Part shown: positions 26,790-34,849 of the stretch, piece by piece
How positions within the stretch are numbered: position 1 is the first letter of the stretch
How the letters are laid out: the number at the start of each line of letters is the position of its first letter
Assembly: GCA_964653795.1 (NCBI GenBank)
Contig: CAZZHO010000002.1
Span: forward strand, 4,505-68,504
Source of the DNA: JAWPMT01 sp964653795
Lineage (GTDB): Bacteria; Bacteroidota; Bacteroidia; Cytophagales; Cyclobacteriaceae
Direction: 5' to 3'
Length of the DNA: 64,000 bases
The notes under the pieces: generated by a model
The model's database searches: none
What the model was told of the DNA's origin: nothing
What the model saw: only the letters and a program-made list of their open reading frames with translations
Program-made: the position numbers and the translations under genes

Positions 26790-29456
26790 TTAATTACCAA
26801 TTAGTATGAAGGGAGCCCAATAGTATGGGTCTTGATAATTCTCGGACTTGAGCAGAGACAACTTCGCCTGTCTAAGCGAAGCTGAAAAGTCCTTTCTTCC
26901 TTCCAGGATTTCCTGATAAAGCCGAATCATCAAATCGGAAGTAGACTGGTCAGAGACTTGCCAGAGCGATACAATCAGATTCTCCGCTCCAGCGTATAGC
27001 AATGACCTTGATAGACCGACTATCCCTTCACCCTTTGCAAGCTTCCCAAGTCCGGTTTCGCAGGCTGAAAGCGTAACCAAATCAGCATTGATTTTGAGGT
27101 TGTAGATCTCACCAGAGTACAACAGACCGTCCTCCTCTTCCGAAGAGCCTAAGAAAATCCGTGATAGCTCAGGCTTGCTTTCATGTACCAGTCCATGGGT
27201 AGCAAAATGGAGGATGCCATAAGACTGAAGGTCAAGGTCCTTCAGCGCCTTTTCCTTGGCTTCTTGTCGCATTAAAGATGTTGATTCCCAACTATTGTTC
27301 TCAAAGAAATACATGATGGTACTGACCTCCCTTTCTGTACCCGCGAGGGAAACCATCCGTGTTTCAGGTTCGAAATCAACTGGTGCTACAAAAAGAACTT
27401 CGTGGTTCATTTCCTTTTCAGGAGATTCTCTTTTTTCCATAAACAGGGTGGCAGAATATTCATAGCTCAAATCATAGTGTTCAATGAAATAGCTTCCATC
27501 CTCATCAGATTTCAGGCCTTCGAAAGGAATAGTCCCCAAGATGCCATCTGGAATGATAGTAAGAGTCGTTATGTAACTAGGAAGAGCGGGTATCAAGTCT
27601 TTGTAAAGCGAGCTGGCTGATGAATTGAATATGGAAGGAACTCTATACTTGATTGCATTTCTTAAACCACTAATTTTCTTCAAGTAATCCTCGGCTTTAT
27701 CCTTTACTATTACCTCTAGTCCTTTGCTGCTCACTACAAATAAGTAAAGCTGATCTTCTCCCTCGAAGTAGGATAAAAGTGCCTCTTCTTTGGTCAGTGC
27801 CTGCGATACCTCTGAGCCTGTTGTGGCTTTGGTTTGATACTTTAAGGAATAGTACTGAGGGTAATCCCGCTCAAGGTTGGAAATAAGACTTCTGTATGCT
27901 CTTTCAGTTTCGAAAAGAGCATTCTTCAGTGTTTCCTCATCTTCTTCACCAGATTTACTTGCCAATTGTTGTGATAGAAAGCTTATTTCTTTCTGCAAAC
28001 TATCTTCTTGGTTTAGAAGCTCCTGAGGTAATCCTGCAAAGCTCTGGGCCTTTGTTTCTGAGATAGCTTCCAATAACACAGCAGATTTACTTCTTTCGCA
28101 ATAACCAAAGGCCTGCTCAAGGTATTTCTTACCACCAACTGGCTGTTCAGACAGCATCAAAGCAACCTTTATAGCCCCCTCATAGACCTCTTTTGCGAGT
28201 TGGCCCATTCGAATTTTATCTTTCTCATTCTTCCTGATTTGTCTGATTTCACTGATTAGACTATCACACTTGGAATAGGTGTCTAAAGCCGCGATCAGGT
28301 GCGCAGGTTTTAGAGATTTGGCAACATGCAGTATCTCCAACGTTTTAGCTTTCGAGATAAGCGAGGATAGTAGTATGTCAGCGTTGTAATAGTTAGTCAG
28401 ATTGGGTAGCTCATCCCATTTATTGAAATTTTGATCATAAAGGTTAGCGTATATGGATTGTTGGTAGATGTCGATAGCATCTTTCCATTGTCCCTCCTCA
28501 AATTTGATTTTCCCCAATAAGAAATAGGCATTTGCCACTGATGGGTGCTTTTCTCCATACAACTGTTTGTACATATTTAAAGCTCGAGTCTGAAAGGTTT
28601 CTGCTTCCTCCCATTTATCCTCTAAACCATAGATTCTTCCAAAGCTTGAATAAGTAAAGGCTTTGCTCGGGTGCGGTTTTTCTTGATATAGGTTATTCCA
28701 AATGTTCTCAGCCTTGTTCAAAAGATCCAGCGCATCGCCGGTATTGCCTTCATCGGCATTGGCACTCGCCAGGTTAATCAAGGCAAAAGCCACTTTTGGG
28801 TGATCCGTTCCATATGCTTTTTCGTAAATGCCTCGGGTTCTGGACAAATAAAGTGAAGCTCTAAAACCATCAATTCCTAAATTGATAACACCCAAATTGT
28901 TGTAGGAGTCCGCAGCTTCTACTGATAGCTTTCCGAAAATCTCTTGACGAATTCTTAAGGCTTTTTCGTGGTATTGATTGGCAAGATCCAAGTTGCCATT
29001 ATTCCAATAGATGATACCAAGATTCTCAAGACATTCGGCTTGTTGAGCATTTTGCTCTTCAAATAGTGATTCGGCTTTTTGTAGGTTTTCTAAGGCCAAA
29101 TCATTCCTTCCCAGGTTCAATTGGGATTCCCCCAGCAAAGTATAAGCCTCTGCTAATAGCTCCTTTTCTTTGGGGAGTTCATTTTGGATCTCGATTAGAA
29201 TGGTTTTTGTATTCTCCATGCAGATGTCTGCATCGCCAGCTAGAAGCTGACATTGACCTGATCTCAGTTGGAACCTGCCATAATTAAGGAAGTCTCCATC
29301 TTCTTTTTGACTTTGGGCGTATCTCTCGTATAGGGTTGAGGCTCGGTTATAATCGGCATTTTGATATGCTAGTTCAGCTAGTTCTAAAAGATCATTCTGA
29401 GCGAACAAGCTGGTGGATACAAAAAAAATAAGCAGATAGCTGAAAATGCTTTTCAT
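26790..29456 (-). CDS. exported TPR protein with C-terminal CHAT (caspase-like) peptidase domain
   Basis: 888 residues. A clear signal peptide (MKSIFSYLLIFFVSTSLFAQ) sends it out of the cytoplasm. Residues about 20-390 are tetratricopeptide repeats (for example LENLGIIYWNNGNLDLANQY), then a helical linker, then a CHAT domain from about 600 to the end. The likely His/Cys dyad is His754 in HFATHGLVHE and Cys799 in LSACETGLGK; the family ending DPYYWAPFILIGN is present. TPR-CHAT proteins are known, some activated in defence by partner proteins, but this one has an export signal and no nuclease, reverse transcriptase or gasdermin neighbour. A lipoprotein gene is divergent. Target unknown. Confidence 0.92.
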   Translation of the reverse strand: MKSIFSYLLIFFVSTSLFAQNDLLELAELAYQNADYNRASTLYERYAQSQKEDGDFLNYGRFQLRSGQCQLLAGDADICMENTKTILIEIQNELPKEKELLAEAYTLLGESQLNLGRNDLALENLQKAESLFEEQNAQQAECLENLGIIYWNNGNLDLANQYHEKALRIRQEIFGKLSVEAADSYNNLGVINLGIDGFRASLYLSRTRGIYEKAYGTDHPKVAFALINLASANADEGNTGDALDLLNKAENIWNNLYQEKPHPSKAFTYSSFGRIYGLEDKWEEAETFQTRALNMYKQLYGEKHPSVANAYFLLGKIKFEEGQWKDAIDIYQQSIYANLYDQNFNKWDELPNLTNYYNADILLSSLISKAKTLEILHVAKSLKPAHLIAALDTYSKCDSLISEIRQIRKNEKDKIRMGQLAKEVYEGAIKVALMLSEQPVGGKKYLEQAFGYCERSKSAVLLEAISETKAQSFAGLPQELLNQEDSLQKEISFLSQQLASKSGEEDEETLKNALFETERAYRSLISNLERDYPQYYSLKYQTKATTGSEVSQALTKEEALLSYFEGEDQLYLFVVSSKGLEVIVKDKAEDYLKKISGLRNAIKYRVPSIFNSSASSLYKDLIPALPSYITTLTIIPDGILGTIPFEGLKSDEDGSYFIEHYDLSYEYSATLFMEKRESPEKEMNHEVLFVAPVDFEPETRMVSLAGTEREVSTIMYFFENNSWESTSLMRQEAKEKALKDLDLQSYGILHFATHGLVHESKPELSRIFLGSSEEEDGLLYSGEIYNLKINADLVTLSACETGLGKLAKGEGIVGLSRSLLYAGAENLIVSLWQVSDQSTSDLMIRLYQEILEGRKDFSASLRQAKLSLLKSENYQDPYYWAPFILIGN

Positions 29457-29615
29457 AAAATCGTTCTGCTCTCAGTACTTAAAAATGAGCGAAAAGGTTG
29501 ATTGCCAAAAATAAGAAAATGTGGTTCAGTAAGATTTTTTCAGAAAAAAATTAGCGGAGATTAAACCTTGATGGTGCTATGATATCTAAGGACCAAATCT
29601 TTAAAAAACTAGATT

Positions 29616-30449
29616 ATGAAAAGGATAGCATTTGTATTGACCAGCCTCACCGTAATATTTTTCTCATGTGAGGATTCAGGGATAGACGAGATGGGGGTTC
29701 AGGGAGTTGAGTCCATAGACATTACAAGCGAAGAAACGATTACTTCTGCTATGGAAGATGCAGACGTGATTTCTGATGCAGGTTTTGACTCATTCAGTGA
29801 TTTTGGGGGTAGAGGAATCAGAGATGAAATTTTGGATTGCGCGGCTGTCACACATGATACAGTGAACAATGTAATCACAATTGATTATGGAGATGGGTGC
29901 GAAGGTAGAAGAGGTAGAACCAGATCTGGAAAGATCATAGTCACCTACAGTGGAGGAAGAAGATTTGCTGTTGGTGCTTTTAGAGAAGTGACATTTGAGG
30001 ATTTTGTAATTGACAGCACTCAAATTGAAGGTACGAGGACTCATACAATAGTAGCTGTGGATACCACTACAAGTACAATTACAACTGAAATTACAATGGA
30101 AGGTGGAAAGGTCACTTTCTCTGACGGAACATCTGCTACAAGGGAAGCATCAAGGACTAGAGTTTGGAATCGATCTGAAAATGTGACCACTGTCAATGGA
30201 AGTGCCAGGGGAGTAAACCGGGAAGGTGTAGCCTACACTATGGAAATTGTAGAGGAATTGGTCTTCGCCAGGGATTGTTGGTTCGGAAGGGTGTTTGTAC
30301 CCATATCAGGAGTCAAAGTTTTTACCACAGCTGACCAAGAAGTGACCATAGACTATGGCAATGGAGAATGTGACAACATTGCTAAGGTAACGACTGGGGA
30401 TCAAACGGAAGAGATAGTGCTGAGCCTAAGAGGCAGGAGACGAGGATAA
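29616..30449 (+). CDS. hypothetical lipoprotein with a duplicated IDYG motif
   Basis: 277 residues. The signal sequence MKRIAFVLTSLTVIFFSC ends in a lipobox-like FFSC, so the mature protein would be lipid-anchored at Cys18, followed by an acidic linker. Two similar stretches, VITIDYGDGCEGRRGRTRSG and VTIDYGNGECDNIAKVTTGD, suggest an internal duplication of a beta-rich unit, each with a Cys (a further Cys in LDCAAV and one in ARDCWFG may form disulfides). I do not recognise a named domain. Divergent from the TPR-CHAT gene and followed by a terminator. Confidence 0.75.
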   Translation: MKRIAFVLTSLTVIFFSCEDSGIDEMGVQGVESIDITSEETITSAMEDADVISDAGFDSFSDFGGRGIRDEILDCAAVTHDTVNNVITIDYGDGCEGRRGRTRSGKIIVTYSGGRRFAVGAFREVTFEDFVIDSTQIEGTRTHTIVAVDTTTSTITTEITMEGGKVTFSDGTSATREASRTRVWNRSENVTTVNGSARGVNREGVAYTMEIVEELVFARDCWFGRVFVPISGVKVFTTADQEVTIDYGNGECDNIAKVTTGDQTEEIVLSLRGRRRG

Positions 30450-30482
30450 GAAGGGGATTTCCCTTCGATTTTCAGGTAGAGA

Positions 30483-30509
30483 GGGTATCTAATTTAGATG
30501 CCCTTTTTT
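30483..30509 (+). terminator. rho-independent terminator after the lipoprotein gene
   Basis: Stem GGGTATCT / AGATGCCC (one G-T pair) with loop AATTT (30491-30495), followed by six T. It lies 34 bp after the stop. Confidence 0.78.
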
Positions 30510-30589
30510 AATGATCTGAAAACCAGCATGTTGTTATATGGTAGTGCGGGAATGTTTATATTGCAAGATCAAATTAACCTTGCTATTAC

Positions 30590-31827
30590 ATGTCATTCAC
30601 CTATTACACTTACGACCGTAAGTGCGATGCTCCTTTTGCGAAGGAGTTAAATGAAGAGGTCAATCTCTATTTTAAGCGTGAGAATATCAGTAAGAGTGCC
30701 AACACCAAAATGTTGGTAAAATCCGGAATGCTATTGCTTCTGTTTTTCGTGCCGCTGACATTGATGTTGACTGGGGTTGTGTCTCAAATTGCTTTGTTGT
30801 ATGTGCTTTGGATAATTATGGGTGTGGCCATGGCAGGTATTGGAATGTGCATCATGCATGATGCCATTCATGGCGCATACTCCCGATCGAAAGTTGTCAA
30901 TAAGGTGTTGGGTTTGACCCTGAATTTAGTGGGAGGGAATGCCTTCGTTTGGCATGTGCAACACAATGTGCTGCATCATACTTATCCCAATGTAGACCAG
31001 GTCGATGATGATTTGGACATACCTTTTTTATTGAGAATGTCACCGCATCAACCCCGACACTGGTTCCACAGATATCAGCAAGTCTATGTTTGGATCCTAT
31101 ATGCCTTTGCTACCTTGTTTTGGGTCACCTCCAAAGATTTTGTGATGCTGAATAAGTACAGGGAGAGACAACTTTTAGAAGTAGATAAGAATTTTTTGAA
31201 GCACGTATTGAATATAGTCTCTTGGAAACTGGTTTACTTCGGCTATTTATTGGTGTTACCGATAATGTTGTTGGCAGTTCCTTTTTGGCACGTTTTGCTG
31301 ATGTTTTTGGTAATGCATCTTACCGCTGGCGTTTTATTGAGTATCATTTTCCAACCTGCTCATGTATTTGAAGGTACAGATTTCATCAAACAAGATCAGG
31401 AAGTAGCAATTGATAGAAGTTGGCATTTGTACCAACTTCAGACTACCACAAATTTCAAATTAGGACCTTTCNNNNNNNNNNNNNNNNNNNNNNNNNNNNN
31501 NNNNNNNNNNNNNNNNNNNNNNNNNNNNNNNNNNNNNNNNNNNNNNNNNNNNNNNNNNNNNNNNNNNNNNNAAGTTGGCATTTGTACCAACTTCAGACTA
31601 CCACAAATTTCAAATTAGGACCTTTCTTATCCTGGCTGTCGGGCGGTTTGAATTATCAGATTGAACATCATTTATTCCCGAATATTTGCCATGTTCACTA
31701 CCCGAAGCTTTCAAAAATTGTGAAGAAGCTGGCCAATAAATATGACATGCCCTATCACTTGCAGGGAAGTTTGGGAGGCGCATTAAAACTGCACTATCAG
31801 CAGCTTCGGATTCTTGGGGCGGATTAA
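30590..31827 (+). CDS. membrane fatty acid desaturase (interrupted by an assembly gap)
   Basis: Di-iron membrane desaturase of the acyl-CoA/linoleoyl-CoA type. The histidine boxes are HDAIHGAYS, HNVLHHTYPN and, after the gap, QIEHHLFPN; four membrane helices surround them. The 100 N at 31472-31571 fall inside the gene, but the 55 bases on either side are identical. Removing the N run and one copy (155 bases) restores one continuous frame of 360 residues across KLGPF-LSWLSGG, so the gene is intact in reality. It probably introduces a double bond in membrane lipid chains; position specificity unknown. Its stop overlaps that of the convergent DUF4159 gene. Confidence 0.9.
31417..31471 (+). repeat. 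55-bp contig-end overlap, copy 1
   Basis: Identical to 31572-31626 and separated from it by exactly 100 N. It is the same genomic sequence read at the ends of two contigs, not a biological repeat, because joining the copies restores the desaturase frame. Confidence 0.95.
31472..31571. other. assembly gap of 100 N
   Basis: Exactly 100 undetermined bases, the conventional placeholder for a gap of unknown size. The flanks are the same 55 bases, so no sequence is actually missing. Confidence 0.98.
31572..31626 (+). repeat. 55-bp contig-end overlap, copy 2
   Basis: Second copy of the 55 bases at 31417-31471. The desaturase frame continues from its end with LSWLSGGLNYQIEHH. Confidence 0.95.
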
Positions 31828-32489
31828 TTCGCAGTTGTAAAAACGTAGGAAATGATATTGGCTCCCATCTCAAGGGCTTTTCTACGGAGAGTTTCAGGAT
31901 CATTGTATATGATTTGATCCTCCCAGCCATTTCCTAAATCGGACTCGTAAGAATAAAAGCAAATGAGCCTTCCTTCGTGGAACATGCCGAAGCCTTGAGG
32001 TGGCTTACCATCATGCTGGTGAATTTTTGGTAACCCATTGTCAAAATCATATCGCTGATGATAGATGGGATGATCAAAAGGGATTTCAACAAAGGTCTTA
32101 TTGGGGAATACTTTCCGCATTTCCAGTCTAATAAATGGATCTAAGCCATAGTTGTCATCTACATGTAAAAACCCTCCGGAAAGAAGGTACTGTCGAAGGT
32201 TTGTCGCATCCTCCTCTGATAGGTTGATATTCCCATGACCCGTAAGATAGACATAGGGGTAAAGCGGCAAATCAGGGCTACCAACTTCTACTATATCCTC
32301 CTCACGATGAATGTTGGTCCGGAGCTCTCTATTGCAAAATGCTATCAAGTTGGGAAGGGCAGTTTTATTGGCATACCAATCGCCACCACCACTGTACTTT
32401 AGTTTTGCAATCTTCAAGGGTTGGGTCAGACCATTGAAGCTTATAAAGAAGAAGAATATGCTAAATAGCCTACTTGCCCAATAGTTCAT
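31824..32489 (-). CDS. DUF4159 domain-containing exported protein
   Basis: 221 residues with a signal peptide (ending FNGLTQ). DUF4159 is recognised by the opening KIAKLKYSGGGDWYAN, the central YVYLTGHGNINLSEEDA, GGFLHVDDNYG and the later IPFDHPIYHQRYDF. The fold resembles glutamine amidotransferase-like/ThuA-like flavodoxin-type domains, but the biochemical role is unknown. The gene overlaps the end of the HAD gene upstream by 20 bp and ends on the stop of the convergent desaturase (4 bp shared). Confidence 0.85.
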   Translation of the reverse strand: MNYWASRLFSIFFFFISFNGLTQPLKIAKLKYSGGGDWYANKTALPNLIAFCNRELRTNIHREEDIVEVGSPDLPLYPYVYLTGHGNINLSEEDATNLRQYLLSGGFLHVDDNYGLDPFIRLEMRKVFPNKTFVEIPFDHPIYHQRYDFDNGLPKIHQHDGKPPQGFGMFHEGRLICFYSYESDLGNGWEDQIIYNDPETLRRKALEMGANIISYVFTTAN

Positions 32490-33126
32490 TTATCAAATTT
32501 AGATTTACTTCCGTAAAATCATTTACGATCAGGTCGGCTGAGAGTTCTTCTCTTTCATGAGAGGTAGCTAATGCTATAACCTTGGATCCTGCAGCTTGAC
32601 CCGCTTTTATACCGGAAACCGCATCCTCAAATACGATACAGTTTTGATTTGCTATGTCAAGTGCTTTCGCACATTTCATGTATATCTCGGGGTTAGGTTT
32701 CCCTTTGGTCACCGCCCGTTCATCCAGTATAGCCGAAAAGTATGATCTGAAACCCAAGCCATCTAAAGTAAAGTCTACATTCTCAACCGGCGCAGAAGTG
32801 CCAACGGCCATGGATATTTTGGCTTCTTTGCATGTCTGAAGGAAAGATTCGATCCCTGCAGTTGCTTTCAAATGAGGAGCGTAAAGCTCTCGGTACATTT
32901 CTTCTTTCTCATTCCCGATTTCCCTCACTCTCTCCAATGGCATTTCTTCTTCAAAAATGAACTTAACAACCTCTGTCAGGGTGCGACCATTTAGGTTATT
33001 CTTATATCCCTCCTCAGTAAGGGGTTTGCCGTATTTCTCGCAGATTGCCTGCCAGCTTTTATAATGGAAAATATGATTGTCCACAATCACACCATCCATA
33101 TCGAATATGAGTCCTATTTCCTGCAT
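32470..33126 (-). CDS. HAD-family hydrolase, beta-phosphoglucomutase-like
   Basis: 218 residues. Motif I is FDMDGVIVDNH (nucleophile Asp and general acid Asp), motif II lies in VGTSAPVENVD, motif III Lys in KGKPNPEIY and motif IV in VFEDAVSGIKAG. A helical cap (about 18-90) puts it in the subfamily of beta-phosphoglucomutases and small-molecule phosphatases. The exact substrate, a sugar phosphate by analogy, is not shown by the sequence. Fifteen bp after the pafA gene. Confidence 0.88.
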   Translation of the reverse strand: MQEIGLIFDMDGVIVDNHIFHYKSWQAICEKYGKPLTEEGYKNNLNGRTLTEVVKFIFEEEMPLERVREIGNEKEEMYRELYAPHLKATAGIESFLQTCKEAKISMAVGTSAPVENVDFTLDGLGFRSYFSAILDERAVTKGKPNPEIYMKCAKALDIANQNCIVFEDAVSGIKAGQAAGSKVIALATSHEREELSADLIVNDFTEVNLNLINELLGK

Positions 33127-33141
33127 CTTATTCTAAATGTG

Positions 33142-34779
33142 CTATTCGCCAAATAGCTCACCCAAAGGTTTGCCAGTTGCGGCATTGGGTAAACTTACGT
33201 TTAAAAGCATTGAGAGCGTTGGCGCAATATCCGTTATCGAGACTTTTCTTACTGATTTTCCGGAAGGGATAGAATGACCATAGAAAATAATTGGGACATG
33301 CGTATCATAGTTGAACCCGGTGCCGTGGGTGGTGCCCATATTCCCATATCCATTACCCAAGTGGTTGGGCTTCATTACCACCAAAATATCACCAGACCTT
33401 TGGACATTGTAACCATTTCTGAGCAATCTCAAAAGGTCATCATTTTCAGAACCTTGAATGACTTGATCGTCTGTATAAACTTCAAAGACATCTTCTGAAC
33501 CAAGCGCGATATCAGCAATTATTTTTCTTACATGCTCAGGTTCATAATCTGACGAATCTATCAAGGCGCCATTCAAAAAAATCTGATCATTGGATACATC
33601 TGCAAGCCATTCACCTTTGCCTAATGCTTTTTGTATTTCGGTATTTACATATACTCCTGCACGTCCCGTGCTGTAGTAGCCAGCTTTTACTTTCACAGAT
33701 TGCAAATAGGAGGGAACATGTACTACTCCATGGTCTGCGGTAAGGAAGACGGTATAAGCTTCTTCGCCCACCTTTTCATCTAAGAATTTCAAAAAGTCCT
33801 CCAGCTGTCGGTCGAGACGGACATAAGTGTCTTGTAGTTCTTTTGAGTGTGGACCAAACGCATGTCCAACATAGTCGGTAGAAGAAAAGCTTACAGCTAA
33901 AAGATCGGTGATGTCATCTTCACCCAAAGACTCACCTTCCACAGCAGCCATTGCCATTTCTATCGTCAATTGATTGCCAAAAGGAGTGGTTCTCAGGATA
34001 CCATAGTCATCTTCTTTGGTGATCTCAGAGAAATTATAGGGGAAGGTAGGACGATCCTTTTTGCCTATGGGTCTTTCAAAATCATTGTCATCGTCATGTG
34101 ATTCAACATAGGTGCTGATGTCCTTTAGAGTCTCCCACGAAGACTTAAGATACTCTTGAGGCAAGTCCCTGTCATTGAAGCTTTTCACCCATGCTGGTAG
34201 TTCATTCATATAATAGGTGCTTGTAATGAAATCACCTGCGGTAGGGTCATACCAATAAGCTGCATTTGCAGAATGCCCGGCAGGAAGAATACTGCCTCTG
34301 TCTTTGATGGCCACGCCAATAACTTTGGACCTGAAGTTGGAAGTGAGCCTGAGCTGATCGCTAATGGTAGTGGATATCATGTTTGCGGGTGACATAGCTC
34401 CATTCTTTCCACTCCCACCAACTGCCTGCCTCGTAGAGTCTTCTGCACAATAGATAGATTTATCCAGCTCTCTGCTGTACCAGTTGTTGGCTATAATCCC
34501 ATGGTATCTGGGAGTAGTGCCTGTGTAGACAGACGCATGTCCAGGACCAGTGTAGGTCGGTATATAATTGTAATGAGCATTCTTGAAATGGTAGCCTTTT
34601 CCCAAAAGTCTTTTGAACCCTCCCTCGCCAAAATGGTTTTCAAATCGATATAGGTAGTCGTTTCTCATTTGATCCACGACAATGCCTACCACCAATTTGG
34701 GTTTCTTTCCTTGAGAATACCCATGAAAGTTCAAAAGCAAGAAGGTTAGAATCAGAAAGATTCGTGTTGAATGCTTCAT
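33142..34779 (-). CDS. pafA: PafA-type alkaline phosphatase
   Basis: 545-residue exported phosphomonoesterase (signal peptide ending NFHGYSQ). The metal and nucleophile positions match the characterised PafA pattern: Asp36 in VVDQMRND, Thr77 in PTYTGPGHASVYTG as nucleophile, Asn98 in IIANNW, the Lys-x-Arg pair in AIKDRGSILPAGH, DYVGHAFGP and TADHGVVH. The Thr nucleophile and the KxR site separate it from PhoA (Ser) and PhoX. PafA of Bacteroidota is a phosphate-insensitive, periplasmic enzyme that releases phosphate from sugar and other phosphomonoesters. It is upstream of the HAD and DUF4159 genes on the same strand. Confidence 0.9.
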   Translation of the reverse strand: MKHSTRIFLILTFLLLNFHGYSQGKKPKLVVGIVVDQMRNDYLYRFENHFGEGGFKRLLGKGYHFKNAHYNYIPTYTGPGHASVYTGTTPRYHGIIANNWYSRELDKSIYCAEDSTRQAVGGSGKNGAMSPANMISTTISDQLRLTSNFRSKVIGVAIKDRGSILPAGHSANAAYWYDPTAGDFITSTYYMNELPAWVKSFNDRDLPQEYLKSSWETLKDISTYVESHDDDNDFERPIGKKDRPTFPYNFSEITKEDDYGILRTTPFGNQLTIEMAMAAVEGESLGEDDITDLLAVSFSSTDYVGHAFGPHSKELQDTYVRLDRQLEDFLKFLDEKVGEEAYTVFLTADHGVVHVPSYLQSVKVKAGYYSTGRAGVYVNTEIQKALGKGEWLADVSNDQIFLNGALIDSSDYEPEHVRKIIADIALGSEDVFEVYTDDQVIQGSENDDLLRLLRNGYNVQRSGDILVVMKPNHLGNGYGNMGTTHGTGFNYDTHVPIIFYGHSIPSGKSVRKVSITDIAPTLSMLLNVSLPNAATGKPLGELFGE

Positions 34780-34849
34780 TTATATAAGTCTTTAAGATGC
34801 TTTCTTTGGTGAAATTAAGTGCTTGAAAGTTACCCTAGCATTAAGGTTA

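Noticed and set aside
26790..30449. Cytoplasmic CHAT-based phage defence system
   Set aside because: Export signal present and no defence-type partners such as nucleases, RAMP proteins or gasdermin.
30590..31618. Two overlapping open frames running through the N gap, each with a repeated WHLYQLQTTTNFKLGPF stretch
   Set aside because: Artefact of the gap and the duplicated 55-base contig ends; there is one desaturase gene.
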